Source of the DNA: Ruegeria atlantica
Lineage (GTDB): Bacteria > Pseudomonadota > Alphaproteobacteria > Rhodobacterales > Rhodobacteraceae
Length of the DNA: 64,000 bases
Assembly (NCBI RefSeq): GCF_013033965.1
Contig: NZ_WQFE01000004.1
Location: forward strand, 124,001 to 188,000
Direction of reading: 5' to 3'
The notes below the pieces were generated by a model. That model was not told the origin of the DNA, made no database searches, and saw only the letters and a list, made by a program, of their open reading frames with translations. Each line of letters opens with the position of its first letter. The first letter of the stretch is position 1. Of the stretch, positions 39,249-47,924 are shown piece after piece. The translations under genes and the position numbers were made by a program.

Positions 39249-39261
39249 GGCCCATCGGGCC
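39249..39261. repeat. Short palindrome of the GGCCC-N3-GGGCC type
   Basis: GGCCC-ATC-GGGCC lies in the gap before radA. It shares ATGGCCC-N3-GGGCC with a second copy at 45570-45586, matching at 13 of 15 positions. No T tract follows, so it is not a terminator. It may be a small dispersed intergenic element. Confidence 0.35.
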
Positions 39262-39342
39262 TGAGGACACGGCGCGCCACCGGCGGCGATGAGAGCCCTG
39301 CAAGGGCTTGAAGAACCGCCCGTCCTCGGGCACCAAGGCCGA

Positions 39343-40704
39343 ATGGCAAAGACAACTTTCTCCTGCTCGGCCTGTGGCGCAACGCATTCCCGGTGGTCCG
39401 GGCGATGTGACGGCTGCGGGGAATGGAACACAATCGCGCAAGACGTGCCTCTTTCGGCTGGCCCTGCAAAGAAATCCCTCGGCGGCAAACGTGGCCAGTC
39501 CATCGCACTCACGGACCTGTCGACCGAGGAAACACCACCGCCGCGCACCTTGTGCGGCGTAGAAGAGCTGGACCGCGTTTTGGGTGGCGGTCTGGTCCCG
39601 GCCTCGGCCCTGTTGGTTGGGGGCGATCCGGGTATTGGCAAATCGACGTTGCTGTTGCAGGCCGCAGCCCGGTTTGCACGTGCGGGCGTCAAGACGATCT
39701 ACGTGTCCGGCGAAGAAGCCAGCGCACAGGTACGCATGCGTGCGCGGCGTCTGGGGCTGGAGGACGCCCCGGTGCAGCTGGCCGCTGAAACCAACCTGCG
39801 GGACATTCTGACGACGCTGGAGGCCGAGAAACCCGGGCTGGCTATTATCGACTCGATTCAGACCATGTGGGCCGACAACGTGGACAGCGCGCCGGGCTCG
39901 GTGTCACAAGTACGTGCCGCGGCACATGAATTGACCACGTTTGCGAAACGACACGGCGTTTCGGTCATCATGGTCGGCCACGTCACCAAAGAGGGCCAGA
40001 TCGCAGGCCCCCGTGTCGTCGAACATATGGTGGACACCGTGCTTTATTTCGAAGGTGAGCGCGGCCATCAGTTTCGCATTCTACGCGCCGTCAAGAACCG
40101 CTTTGGCCCGGCAGATGAGATCGGCGTGTTCGAGATGACGGGCAAAGGGCTGGCACAAGTGACCAACCCATCGGCCCTGTTTCTGTCCGAGCGCGGCACA
40201 CCCAGCCCCGGATCGGCAGTCTTTGCCGGAATCGAAGGTACACGCCCCGTTCTGGTTGAATTACAAGCACTTGTGGCGCCTTCCCCTCATTCGCAACCGC
40301 GCCGTACCGTTGTTGGTTGGGACAGCGGTCGACTGGCGATGATCCTCGCCGTACTCGAAGCGCGCTGCGGCATCCCTTTTGCGGGTCTCGATGTCTACCT
40401 CAACGTCGCTGGCGGCTTGAAAATCGGTGAACCCGCTGCGGATCTGGCCGTTGCCGCAGCCCTGCTGAGTGCCCGAGAAGACACAGCCCTGCCCGCAGAT
40501 ACCGTTGTTTTCGGAGAAATCTCGTTATCTGGGGCACTTAGACCGGCCCCGCAGACAGAAAACAGGTTGAAAGAAGCCCAAAAACTTGGTTTCACATCGG
40601 CAATCGCTCCGGCGGGCGGCAAAACCGGTACTGTGGCAGGTCTGACACTCACCCGACCCTCTGATTTGGTTGGGTTTGTTGGCGAAACCTTCGGAGCAGG
40701 TTAA
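39343..40704 (+). CDS. radA: DNA repair protein RadA
   Basis: RadA helps branch migration of recombination intermediates. The 453-residue protein has a four-cysteine zinc finger (C8, C11, C22, C25), Walker A GDPGIGKST (94-102), the RadA-specific KNRFG motif and a C-terminal Lon-protease-like domain. The ATG at 39343 is chosen because the zinc finger then begins at residue 8 as in other RadA proteins. AAGG precedes it. cvpA and purF follow, the usual roseobacter order. Confidence 0.96.
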   Translation: MAKTTFSCSACGATHSRWSGRCDGCGEWNTIAQDVPLSAGPAKKSLGGKRGQSIALTDLSTEETPPPRTLCGVEELDRVLGGGLVPASALLVGGDPGIGKSTLLLQAAARFARAGVKTIYVSGEEASAQVRMRARRLGLEDAPVQLAAETNLRDILTTLEAEKPGLAIIDSIQTMWADNVDSAPGSVSQVRAAAHELTTFAKRHGVSVIMVGHVTKEGQIAGPRVVEHMVDTVLYFEGERGHQFRILRAVKNRFGPADEIGVFEMTGKGLAQVTNPSALFLSERGTPSPGSAVFAGIEGTRPVLVELQALVAPSPHSQPRRTVVGWDSGRLAMILAVLEARCGIPFAGLDVYLNVAGGLKIGEPAADLAVAAALLSAREDTALPADTVVFGEISLSGALRPAPQTENRLKEAQKLGFTSAIAPAGGKTGTVAGLTLTRPSDLVGFVGETFGAG

Positions 40705-40744
40705 GGTCGCGCCCTGAGGGGCAGAAAAAGAACAGGCGAGGGCC

Positions 40745-41344
40745 ATGGAAGGTTTTACAATAATTGACGGGGTCGTTGCCCTGATCATCGTCGTTTCGGG
40801 CATTCTTGCCTATTCGCGCGGCTTCTTACGTGAGGTTCTGGCCATCGCTGGCTGGGTCGCGGCCGCGGTGTTGGCATTTATCTTTGCACCTCAGGCCGTG
40901 CCACTGGTCAAAGAGATCCCGGTGGTCGGAGATTTCCTGCGTGACAGCTGCGAATTGTCCGTCATCACGGGTTTTGCTGCGGTCTTTGCAATTGCTTTGA
41001 TCGTCGTCAGCATCTTTACCCCCCTGTTCTCGTCCATTGTGCAGCGATCTGCATTGGGTGGCCTGGATCAGGCACTTGGCTTTTTCTTCGGCATCGCCCG
41101 CGGCATCCTGTTGGTTGCCATCGCCTTCTTTGTCTACGACACGGTGATGACGGGTCAGTCCTACACGATCGTTGACGAAAGCCGTTCGGCCAAGGTGTTC
41201 GAACAGTTCAGCGACAAGATCGAAGAACAGAACCCCGAAGCGGCCCTTGGTTGGGTGACCCGCCAATACGAAGAACTGGTCGCCAGCTGTGCCGAAGGTT
41301 CCGCACCTTCCGAAGAGCTGACAGCCCCCTCAACGACAGAATAA
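40745..41344 (+). CDS. cvpA: CvpA-family membrane protein
   Basis: This 199-residue protein has four hydrophobic segments in the first 140 residues, with the family starting motif DGVVALIIVVSGILAYSRGF and REVLAIAGW, then an acidic cytoplasmic tail. CvpA was first tied to colicin V production and is linked to envelope stress and to purF in many genomes. Here purF lies 1.5 kb further on, separated by a HAD gene and a zinc-finger gene. A strong terminator follows at 41364. Confidence 0.9.
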   Translation: MEGFTIIDGVVALIIVVSGILAYSRGFLREVLAIAGWVAAAVLAFIFAPQAVPLVKEIPVVGDFLRDSCELSVITGFAAVFAIALIVVSIFTPLFSSIVQRSALGGLDQALGFFFGIARGILLVAIAFFVYDTVMTGQSYTIVDESRSAKVFEQFSDKIEEQNPEAALGWVTRQYEELVASCAEGSAPSEELTAPSTTE

Positions 41345-41363
41345 ACAGACGTCAGAATAAGAC

Positions 41364-41392
41364 AAAGCCCGGCATCAGCCGGGCTTTTTTTT
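41364..41392 (+). terminator. Rho-independent terminator after cvpA
   Basis: A 10-bp stem (41364-41373 with 41378-41387) with an ATCA loop runs straight into a tract of eight T residues at 41385-41392. Confidence 0.92.
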
Positions 41393-41515
41393 CGCTGCTG
41401 CGGGATGGAGACGCACTGCGAAGAACGTCTGCGGTGAGCCCATTGTGTGCATCCTGATTGATCTTGATTGGTCCGTGCGCAAAAAAGATGACATTCATCA
41501 ATGAAGAGTTGTTCA

Positions 41516-42184
41516 ATGCCTCTGCCTGCGGTCATTTTCGACATGGACGGCCTCCTACTAGACACAGAGAAAGTCTGCCTTGACTGCTTTGTAGATACGC
41601 GGCGAGCTTTCGCGTTGCCCGACAGTCCGGACACATTTCTCGACTGTGTTGGGCTACGAGGAGAAAAACCTGAGCAGATTATTCGTGACAGTCTCAGAGG
41701 GGCCGTCAGCTTTGAGGAATTCAACCGAGAATGGGACCGACGCATCGATACTGCAATGGCACTCAAAATTCCAACAAAGCTAGGTGCATTGAAGCTGATC
41801 CAAGTGCTTGCCAATAAAGGTCATTCATTGGCGGTTGCTACATCAACGAATACTGATAGAGCCAGCAGTCAGCTAGAGCGATCAGGCCTTTTGATGTACC
41901 TTGATTGCGTCATTGGTGGCGATAAAGTTGAAAGGCATAAACCAGACCCGGAAATATTCCATATGGCCGCTGCACGGTTGGGTTTTGACGCCAACGACTG
42001 CATTGCCTTTGAGGATAGCGAAACAGGTACACGCGCTGCTTTAGCGTCAGGTGCACGAACCGTGCAGATACCCGACTTGATCGCCCCATCCAACGATTTG
42101 AAGGCAATGGGCCATTTGATTGCCTCAAACCTCATAGAGGGAGCGATAGGTGTCGGCCTTTTGACTTCTTCGGACACATACTGA
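41516..42184 (+). CDS. HAD-superfamily phosphatase/phosphomutase-like protein
   Basis: This protein of about 222 residues has all four HAD motifs: FDMDGLLLDTE (nucleophile and acid Asp), ATSTN, HKPDPEIF (lysine) and FEDSETGTRAA. The DTE after motif I and the helical cap suggest the beta-phosphoglucomutase/phosphoglycolate phosphatase branch. The ATG at 41516 is favoured by AAGAG seven bases upstream; 41501 is also in frame. Base composition is lower in GC than cvpA and purF, and it sits between them, so it may be an accessory insertion. Confidence 0.85.
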   Translation: MPLPAVIFDMDGLLLDTEKVCLDCFVDTRRAFALPDSPDTFLDCVGLRGEKPEQIIRDSLRGAVSFEEFNREWDRRIDTAMALKIPTKLGALKLIQVLANKGHSLAVATSTNTDRASSQLERSGLLMYLDCVIGGDKVERHKPDPEIFHMAAARLGFDANDCIAFEDSETGTRAALASGARTVQIPDLIAPSNDLKAMGHLIASNLIEGAIGVGLLTSSDTY

Positions 42185-42245
42185 GGGTCAGCAAAGTCCG
42201 CACAACGTTCCTTGGGTCAGTTTTCCTGCTTAAGATACAGCAGCG

Positions 42246-42467
42246 TCACACAAACCCTTCGCCTGCACAAATAGTGCATCGGATCGTTTTCAATCCAAAA
42301 CAGCCATCGCAGCGATTGAATATCGGTTTTCCGTGAATGTCGCGGCTTTTGACGACTTCTCCCGATCCGTTACAGATCTGGCAAGGTGCCCGCCCCATGC
42401 CTCTGCAGCGGTGGCACCGACGCTTAACAGGTTCTTCTTTCTTACTTCCTTGTTTGTGCTGCCACAT
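42246..42467 (-). CDS. Small stand-alone DnaJ-type zinc finger protein
   Basis: This 73-residue protein contains four cysteine pairs in the DnaJ central-domain pattern: CHRCRGMG, CQICNGSG, CDGCFGLK and CTICAGEG. Four CxxCxGxG-type motifs would bind two zinc ions, as in DnaJ. There is no J domain and no C-terminal substrate domain. Such isolated cysteine-rich domains serve as thiol-reductase or chaperone-like modules in some plastid and bacterial proteins. It is convergent with the HAD gene. The Shine-Dalgarno is weak, but the motif repetition makes coding very likely. Confidence 0.8.
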   Translation of the reverse strand: MWQHKQGSKKEEPVKRRCHRCRGMGRAPCQICNGSGEVVKSRDIHGKPIFNRCDGCFGLKTIRCTICAGEGFV

Positions 42468-42652
42468 GGCGGGTATCCAATCGAACTTTAGTCATTGCTG
42501 AAACACTGGTTACGCCCACCATGACACCACATGCCTGCGGCCCCTGTCACCTTTTCTTGTAGTTTTTTGGCAAAATCCGCATGCGTCAAATCGCGAATGT
42601 GATCCTTTGATGACACAGGCGCGCTAAGGCATTATGTGAGTGGCGAACTGAC

Positions 42653-42793
42653 ATGGAATCGGAGCTGCCGATCTTGCTGTATCTGTTTTCTTACGCGCTT
42701 GCCCTTGCGACGCTGGCGTGTTTGCGCCCCGATCCGGTCGGGCGACAATGCGTACAGATACAGCCGTGCAGGCCTTCCGACCCGCAAACCTAA
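42653..42793 (+). CDS. Possible small membrane or secreted peptide (46 aa)
   Basis: An ATG-to-TAA frame encodes 46 residues starting with a hydrophobic stretch (ELPILLYLFSYALALATLACL) and ending in a cysteine-containing tail. It lies in the only gap over 300 bases (42468-42829). Nothing else is recognised in that gap. Codon choice is compatible with coding, but no strong ribosome binding site is visible and conservation is untested. Confidence 0.25.
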   Translation: MESELPILLYLFSYALALATLACLRPDPVGRQCVQIQPCRPSDPQT

Positions 42794-42829
42794 TCAACAT
42801 AAACACGTCATGGAAATTGGAGCCCGTAC

Positions 42830-44353
42830 ATGTGTGGCATTTTAGGGATCGCAAGCAGGACGCATGATGTCTTTGCGGAAATCTATGACGGGCTGTTGAT
42901 GTTGCAGCACCGGGGTCAGGATGCCTCGGGGATCGTGACCTATACCGGTGAGTTCTTCCGCGAGAAAAAGGCCAACGGGCTGGTCAAGGACGTGTTTAAC
43001 TCCAACGACGCCGAGACGCTGCTGGGACAAATCGGCATGGGGCATGTGCGTTATCCAACGGCAGGATCGCTGAGCGCGACCGAGGCCCAACCGTTTTTTG
43101 TGAACGCACCCTACGGGATCTATTTGGTCCATAACGGTAATATTACTAACACTGCCGAACAGCGTGAAAAGGTGACGGCCAAGTACAGCCGCCATCTGCG
43201 CACCACGTCAGATTCCGAGATTCTGCTCAACGTTCTGGCCGACAAAGTGGCCGATGCCATCAAGGTCAACGGCAACGCCGAGCCGATCCGAAACCTCTTT
43301 GCCGGTGTGAAGATGACGATGGAGCGTGTTCAGGGCGCCTATTCGGTGATCTGTCTGGTGGCTGGCGTTGGCATGCTGGCCTTCCGCGACCCCTATGGCA
43401 TTCGTCCCTTGTCCGTTGCTAAGCGCGATGTGGATGGCGATGGCGACGATTACGCATTTGCCTCCGAAGACGTGGCGTTCGGCATCAATGGCTTTGAAAA
43501 GTTGCGTGATGTGAAACCGGGTGAGGCAATTCTGATTGACCTTGACGGCAATATGCACACGTTCCAGGCGGTCGAAGGTCAGCTGACACCGTGCATCTTC
43601 GAGTACGTGTATCTGGCCCGTCCGGACTCGCTGCTGGACGGTGTCTCGGTCTACAAGACTCAGATGCGCATGGGCCAGACACTGGCGCGCCAGATCGAGG
43701 CGGCGGGCCTTGAGATCGACCGCATCATCCCTGTTCCCGACAGCGCCCGCCCCGTGGCGCTGGAGGTCGCCAAGGCGACCGGCATTCCCTATCGCGAAGG
43801 TCTGGTGAAGAACCGCTATGTCGGGCGCACATTCATCATGCCTGGTCAGGAAGAGCGGCAGAAATCCGTGCGCCGCAAATTGAACGCGGTTCCCTTGGAA
43901 TTCAAAGGCCACAATGTGCTTCTGATCGACGATTCCATCGTGCGTGGCAACACCATCAAGAAAATCGTTCAAATGTGCCGCGAGGCTGGTGCCAAGAAGG
44001 TCTTCATCGCCAGCGCCTCGCCGCCGGTAAAGTTCCCCAATGTCTATGGTATCGACATGCCCACGAAGCATGAGCTGATCGCCAATGGTAAAGAGATTGA
44101 GGAAATCCGGCAGGAGCTGGGCGCGGACGCCTTGTTCTATCAACATCTCGACGACCTGATCTGGTCGGCCAAGGAAGGCAACCCGGAGATCGAGGCCTTC
44201 GATTGTTCGTGCTTTAACGGTGACTACATCACTGGAAGCGTCAGCGAAGACTATCTGGACAGCCTTGAGAACAGCAGCCGGGTCAGCAAGAAAAAGCAGG
44301 ATATGCAGGTGCCCGGCGGGTCCTGGAATGCGGCCAAATTGGCGTCCGGCTAA
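42830..44353 (+). CDS. purF: Amidophosphoribosyltransferase PurF
   Basis: PurF makes 5-phosphoribosylamine from PRPP and glutamine, the first step of purine synthesis. The 507-residue protein starts directly with Met-Cys, so the glutaminase nucleophile is C2 without a propeptide. Type-II amidotransferase motifs (RGQDASG, GHVRYPTAG, VHNGNITN) precede the PRPP motif VLLIDDSIVRGNT. No purine-responsive regulator or riboswitch is recognised upstream. The terminator at 44396 follows. Confidence 0.97.
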   Translation: MCGILGIASRTHDVFAEIYDGLLMLQHRGQDASGIVTYTGEFFREKKANGLVKDVFNSNDAETLLGQIGMGHVRYPTAGSLSATEAQPFFVNAPYGIYLVHNGNITNTAEQREKVTAKYSRHLRTTSDSEILLNVLADKVADAIKVNGNAEPIRNLFAGVKMTMERVQGAYSVICLVAGVGMLAFRDPYGIRPLSVAKRDVDGDGDDYAFASEDVAFGINGFEKLRDVKPGEAILIDLDGNMHTFQAVEGQLTPCIFEYVYLARPDSLLDGVSVYKTQMRMGQTLARQIEAAGLEIDRIIPVPDSARPVALEVAKATGIPYREGLVKNRYVGRTFIMPGQEERQKSVRRKLNAVPLEFKGHNVLLIDDSIVRGNTIKKIVQMCREAGAKKVFIASASPPVKFPNVYGIDMPTKHELIANGKEIEEIRQELGADALFYQHLDDLIWSAKEGNPEIEAFDCSCFNGDYITGSVSEDYLDSLENSSRVSKKKQDMQVPGGSWNAAKLASG

Positions 44354-44395
44354 GACTCCTCCAGCGCGTTCAACCGCGAATCAAATTTTGGTTCT

Positions 44396-44430
44396 GGCCC
44401 GTTTCGCAAACGCGATGCGGGCCTTTTTTT
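44396..44430 (+). terminator. Rho-independent terminator after purF
   Basis: GGCCCG (44396-44401) pairs with CGGGCC (44418-44423) around a 16-base loop that can form an inner stem, and seven T residues follow at 44424-44430. Confidence 0.75.
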
Positions 44431-44633
44431 GGCGCAGACTACGTCTGATCGGACAGTATCCGCGCACAACTTTTCGATGAAGAAACCGCAATTGCAAGGG
44501 CTTCGGTGATGCAGATTTTCGTTACGCCAAGGCACATTCCCTGCCCCTTTTTTTCAGCTACATCGTTTGATAGCCCCTCGGACAAATCACTCGCTAAACA
44601 AGGGGTCGGGTCGACGTGACCGGGCCGGAAATC

Positions 44634-44882
44634 ATGTCAAACGCCAACGTCAAAAGCGCGGCCACGCAGAAGGGCGCGTTGAAGAAGAATTCCGTCTCTG
44701 TTCTGGGTGTCTTTGGCTCGAAAACTGATATGCGCGCGCTGGTCCGCCTGTCGTCGGGCCGTGTCAAAGAGGTCAAACCCGGCAGCCGCGTGTCCTCGGG
44801 CACCGTGATTGCCATTGATAACGAAGGCGTCATGCTGCGACAAAGCGGCCAGACCAAGCGGATCGTGATCCCCGGCAGCTAA
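44634..44882 (+). CDS. Small PilP/GspC-like beta-domain protein
   Basis: This protein of 82 residues (88 from a GTG at 44616) has a low-complexity basic start (KSAATQKGALKK) and then the strand-rich pattern LGVFGSKTDMRALVRLSSG, GRVKEVKPGSRVSSGTV. That pattern resembles the HR domain of type II secretion GspC and the pilus-assembly PilP domain, normally part of larger periplasmic proteins. In Rhodobacteraceae the same module also ends long proteins (memory-based). No signal peptide or pilus gene is nearby, so the role is unknown. A 262-base gap separates it from purF. Confidence 0.6.
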   Translation: MSNANVKSAATQKGALKKNSVSVLGVFGSKTDMRALVRLSSGRVKEVKPGSRVSSGTVIAIDNEGVMLRQSGQTKRIVIPGS

Positions 44883-44922
44883 TCTGCTTGACGCCCTGCG
44901 CGCTTGGGTTCAAACCGCCCTT

Positions 44923-45567
44923 ATGACCGATCAGACCAAAATTGCCCTCATCACCGGGGCCTCGCGTGGTTTGGGCGCTGCCCTGGCCGAAGCTCTGGCG
45001 CCCGAGTATCACATCGTCGCCGTTGCCCGCACCACGGGCGGGCTGGAAGAGCTGGATGACCGCATCAAGGCCAAAGGCGGTGCGGCTACGCTGGCTCCGA
45101 TGGATATTGCCGACCCGAACGCTATGGCCACGCTCTGCCGGGGCATTCATGACCGTTGGGGTAAAGTTGATCTTTGGATGCACACTGCGGTCCACACCTC
45201 GGCCCTGACGCCTGCGCATTTCGTGGACCCCAAGGAATGGACGAAAGCGGTCAATATCAATGCAACAGCGACGTCAGTTCTGATCCCCTATATCGCGCCT
45301 TTGCTAGGCGACAGCGGGCATGCCGTGTTTTTTGACGACCCCAAGGCCGGCGAAAAGTTTTATGGCATCTACGGCGCGACCAAGGCGGCGCAGTTGGCGC
45401 TTGCCCGCAGTTGGGCGGTGGAGACAGAACGCACAGGTCCGCGCGTGTCGATCATTGAACCCGCGCCGATGCCCACGGCCGTGCGCGCAAGGTTCCATCC
45501 CGGCGAAGACCGCGATGTTTTGGCTAGCCCGGCGGATGAGGCAGCGCGAATTCTGACGCTGTTGTAG
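44923..45567 (+). CDS. SDR-family protein with altered active site
   Basis: This 214-residue protein has the short-chain dehydrogenase TGASRGLG nucleotide loop and the NINATAT segment. The YGATKAA motif supplies the Tyr and Lys of the active site. The residue normally Ser in the strand before it reads FFDD, so the usual catalytic serine appears absent. It lies 40 bases after the small PilP-like gene on the same strand. The substrate is unknown and catalytic competence is uncertain. The neighbouring DUF815 ATPase gene is convergent. Confidence 0.85.
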   Translation: MTDQTKIALITGASRGLGAALAEALAPEYHIVAVARTTGGLEELDDRIKAKGGAATLAPMDIADPNAMATLCRGIHDRWGKVDLWMHTAVHTSALTPAHFVDPKEWTKAVNINATATSVLIPYIAPLLGDSGHAVFFDDPKAGEKFYGIYGATKAAQLALARSWAVETERTGPRVSIIEPAPMPTAVRARFHPGEDRDVLASPADEAARILTLL

Positions 45568-45569
45568 AA

Positions 45570-45620
45570 ATGGCCCGTTGGGCCATGCCTCCGGCGGAGA
45601 TATTTCTGGCCCGATGAAGC
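45570..45620. repeat. Candidate dispersed intergenic palindrome plus adjacent motif
   Basis: ATGGCCC-GTT-GGGCCAT at 45570-45586 is a perfect 7-bp hairpin without a T tract, followed by a CCTCCGGCGGAGATATTT motif that I recall as common between genes in Rhodobacteraceae. A related palindrome lies at 39249-39261. The recollection of the second motif is from memory and needs a search. Confidence 0.35.
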
Positions 45621-45627
45621 GGGCGGG

Positions 45628-46470
45628 TCAGGCGATATGGACACCGTTACGCCCAGCCAGATCGACGAAGAATTGCCATGCCACCCGGCCCGAGCGCGCG
45701 CCACGTGTTGCCTGCCATTCAATAGCTTCGGCGCGCAGGGTGTCTGCATCGACAGACACACTATAGGCGGCGCAATAGCGGTCGATCATCGCAAGGTATT
45801 CATCCTGATCGCAAGGGTGGAAACCCAACCACAGGCCGAACCGGTCCGAGAGTGAGACTTTTTCTTCAACCGCCTCGGACGGGTTGATCGCGCTGGAGCG
45901 TTCGTTTTCGATCATATCCCTCGGCATCAGGTGGCGGCGGTTCGAAGTAGCGTAGAAGACGACGTTTTCCGGTCGGCCCTCGATGCCTCCGTCCAGCACT
46001 GCCTTGAGCGATTTGTAATGCTGGTCATCGTGGCTAAAGGACAGGTCATCGCAGAACAGAGTGAATCGATGTGGCGCTGCGCGCAGGTGGTTCAGCAGGC
46101 GCGCTACTGAACCCATGTCTTCGCGTTGAAGTTCGACCAGTTTGAGGTCGGGAAACTCGGATTGAAGGGTGCCATGAACGGCTTTGACCAGGCTGGATTT
46201 GCCCATACCCCGTGCGCCCCACAGCAACGCATTGTTGGCCTTGTAACCAGCCGCAAAACGGCGCGTGTTATCCAGCAACGTATCGCGAGATCGGTTGATA
46301 CCAACCAGTAGCTCAAGATCGACGCGGTTGACCTGCGCGACGGGCTCAAGCCGATCCGGCTCCACGTGCCAGACAAACGCCGGGGCCGCCGCGAAATCGG
46401 GCGCAGCCAGAGGGGCTGGTGCCATACGTTCCAGCGCGTCAGCGATGCGGTTCAAGGCTTGATCGTCCAT
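45628..46470 (-). CDS. DUF815-family P-loop ATPase
   Basis: This is a 280-residue AAA-type ATPase with Walker A GARGMGKSS (85-93), Walker B FCDDLSF and sensor-like YATSNRRHL followed by EKVSLSDRFGLWL. The family is broadly conserved beside tat and exporter genes but its function is not established. It has no membrane segment. It is convergent with the SDR gene and lies about 117 bases beyond tatC on the same strand, with a terminator in between. Confidence 0.88.
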   Translation of the reverse strand: MDDQALNRIADALERMAPAPLAAPDFAAAPAFVWHVEPDRLEPVAQVNRVDLELLVGINRSRDTLLDNTRRFAAGYKANNALLWGARGMGKSSLVKAVHGTLQSEFPDLKLVELQREDMGSVARLLNHLRAAPHRFTLFCDDLSFSHDDQHYKSLKAVLDGGIEGRPENVVFYATSNRRHLMPRDMIENERSSAINPSEAVEEKVSLSDRFGLWLGFHPCDQDEYLAMIDRYCAAYSVSVDADTLRAEAIEWQATRGARSGRVAWQFFVDLAGRNGVHIA

Positions 46471-46536
46471 AGGCTCCTCCGGTCGTTCTTGCGGGGTTCA
46501 AACCATGTTCCGTCAAAGGCAACAAGAGCCGGAAAC

Positions 46537-46566
46537 AAAAAAAGACGCGCCACAAAGGGCGCGCCT
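46537..46566 (-). terminator. Rho-independent terminator of the tat operon (minus strand)
   Basis: On the minus strand, AGGCGCGCC pairs with GGCGCGTCT (one G-U wobble) around a 5-6 base loop and is followed by seven T residues, just after the tatC stop. Confidence 0.8.
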
Positions 46567-46587
46567 GATTGATACCAGCAGAGAGGG

Positions 46588-47463
46588 TTACTTACTTTCT
46601 TCCTCCTGAATAATCTCTTCATCAGCCTCTTCTTCGTCGTCGTAGTAGCCGTCAGCACGCAGCTGTTCCTCGCGCTTTTTCTCGACGCGTGCGACCAGGA
46701 AGATCGAGACCTCGTACAGCCCATAGACAACCACAAACAGGATGACCTGTGTGATCACGTCCGGCGGTGTCACCAGCGCGGCCAGAACCAGAATGGCAAC
46801 CACCGCGTATTTACGCACAGCTCCCAGACCTTCGGCCGTGACCAGCCCAGCCTTACCCATCAGCGTCAAGAGGACCGGAAGTTGGAAGCAGAGGCCAAAG
46901 GCCACGATGAACTTGATCGTCAGGTTCAGGTATTCTTGGGCAGAGCCCTGGAACACGACGCTCAGCGGTGCTGTGGCGGTGCCGTCAACTACTGCCTCTC
47001 CTTCTGCTCCGAACTGCTGAAAGCCAAGGAAGAAGTCGTAAGCCAAGGGTGTGACTACATAGAAGGCAAAGCTCGCCCCCAGCAGGAACATAAATGGCGA
47101 TGCCAGCATGAACGGCAGGAACGCGTTCTTCTCCGACCGGTAGAGGCCCGGCGCTACGAACCGCCACATCTGCATCCCTATGTAAGGGAACGCCAGAATG
47201 AAGCCGCCCAGAAGCGAGACTTTGATGGCGACGAAGAAACCTTCCTGCGGCGAGATGAAGATCAATCCACAATCCTGCCCGCGCTCGGCCAATACTTCGC
47301 ACAATGGATTTGTCAGGAAGTTAAACAGCGGCGTGGCAACGGTGAAACAGATTATCATCCCGATCAGGAATGCCACGACGCAATGGATCAGCCGGGTGCG
47401 TAGTTCCGCCAGATGCTCGATCAACGGGGCCGAGCTGTCTTCGATCTCGTCGGTATTGCTCAT
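46588..47463 (-). CDS. tatC: Sec-independent translocase TatC
   Basis: TatC is the receptor for twin-arginine signal peptides in the inner membrane. The 291-residue protein has six hydrophobic segments; the N-terminal region includes [12 protein letters not shown], the signal-binding face. The long acidic C-terminus ([13 protein letters not shown]) is typical of Rhodobacteraceae TatC. It overlaps tatB by ATGA at 47460-47463. Substrates in this window could include the SYLF lipoprotein with its RR motif. Confidence 0.96.
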   Translation of the reverse strand: MSNTDEIEDSSAPLIEHLAELRTRLIHCVVAFLIGMIICFTVATPLFNFLTNPLCEVLAERGQDCGLIFISPQEGFFVAIKVSLLGGFILAFPYIGMQMWRFVAPGLYRSEKNAFLPFMLASPFMFLLGASFAFYVVTPLAYDFFLGFQQFGAEGEAVVDGTATAPLSVVFQGSAQEYLNLTIKFIVAFGLCFQLPVLLTLMGKAGLVTAEGLGAVRKYAVVAILVLAALVTPPDVITQVILFVVVYGLYEVSIFLVARVEKKREEQLRADGYYDDEEEADEEIIQEEESK

Positions 47464-47918
47464 GTCTTGCTTTCAGTATTCAGCGCAGCTTCGGCTTCTT
47501 CAGCCTTGGCCAGCGCATCCGCAGCTTCTTTGGCCTTGCGCTCGGCAGCGGCACGCGCGGTCGAGGCCTGGATCTTCTTGGCCTGCTCAGCACGTTCGGC
47601 AGCCAGTTTACCGGTCTCGCTGTCAGGGTCGAATTTGGTCGGGTCCATGCTGCGGGCCATTTCCTGCGCAGCTTCTTTCACGCCGTCCATGGCCGTGTTC
47701 ACAGGATTGGTGGCCGCATTCAGACCCTTCTTGATCTCGCTCACACCGGCCTGATCCGCTGCCTCGTTCATGGCGCTGCTGAATTCGCGCGCCATGCCAC
47801 GGGCCTTGCCGACCCAGCGGCCAACGTTGCGGAACAGCACCGGCAGATCCTTTGGCCCCACAACGATCAGGGCAACAACGCCGATGACCAGAAGCTCGGT
47901 CCAGCCCAGATCAAACAT
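47460..47918 (-). CDS. tatB: Sec-independent translocase TatB
   Basis: TatB has one N-terminal membrane helix ([20 protein letters not shown]) and an amphipathic helix (RKWVG-like [10 protein letters not shown]), then a charged coiled-coil tail rich in alanine and lysine. The 152-residue length is normal. It lies six bases after tatA and overlaps tatC, giving a tatABC operon. TatB helps hand the signal peptide from TatC to the TatA pore. Confidence 0.95.
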   Translation of the reverse strand: MFDLGWTELLVIGVVALIVVGPKDLPVLFRNVGRWVGKARGMAREFSSAMNEAADQAGVSEIKKGLNAATNPVNTAMDGVKEAAQEMARSMDPTKFDPDSETGKLAAERAEQAKKIQASTARAAAERKAKEAADALAKAEEAEAALNTESKT

Positions 47919-47924
47919 CTGCGC

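Noticed and set aside
43208-44146. Long open frame antisense to purF
   Set aside because: Fully inside purF, no motifs, composition typical of a shadow frame.
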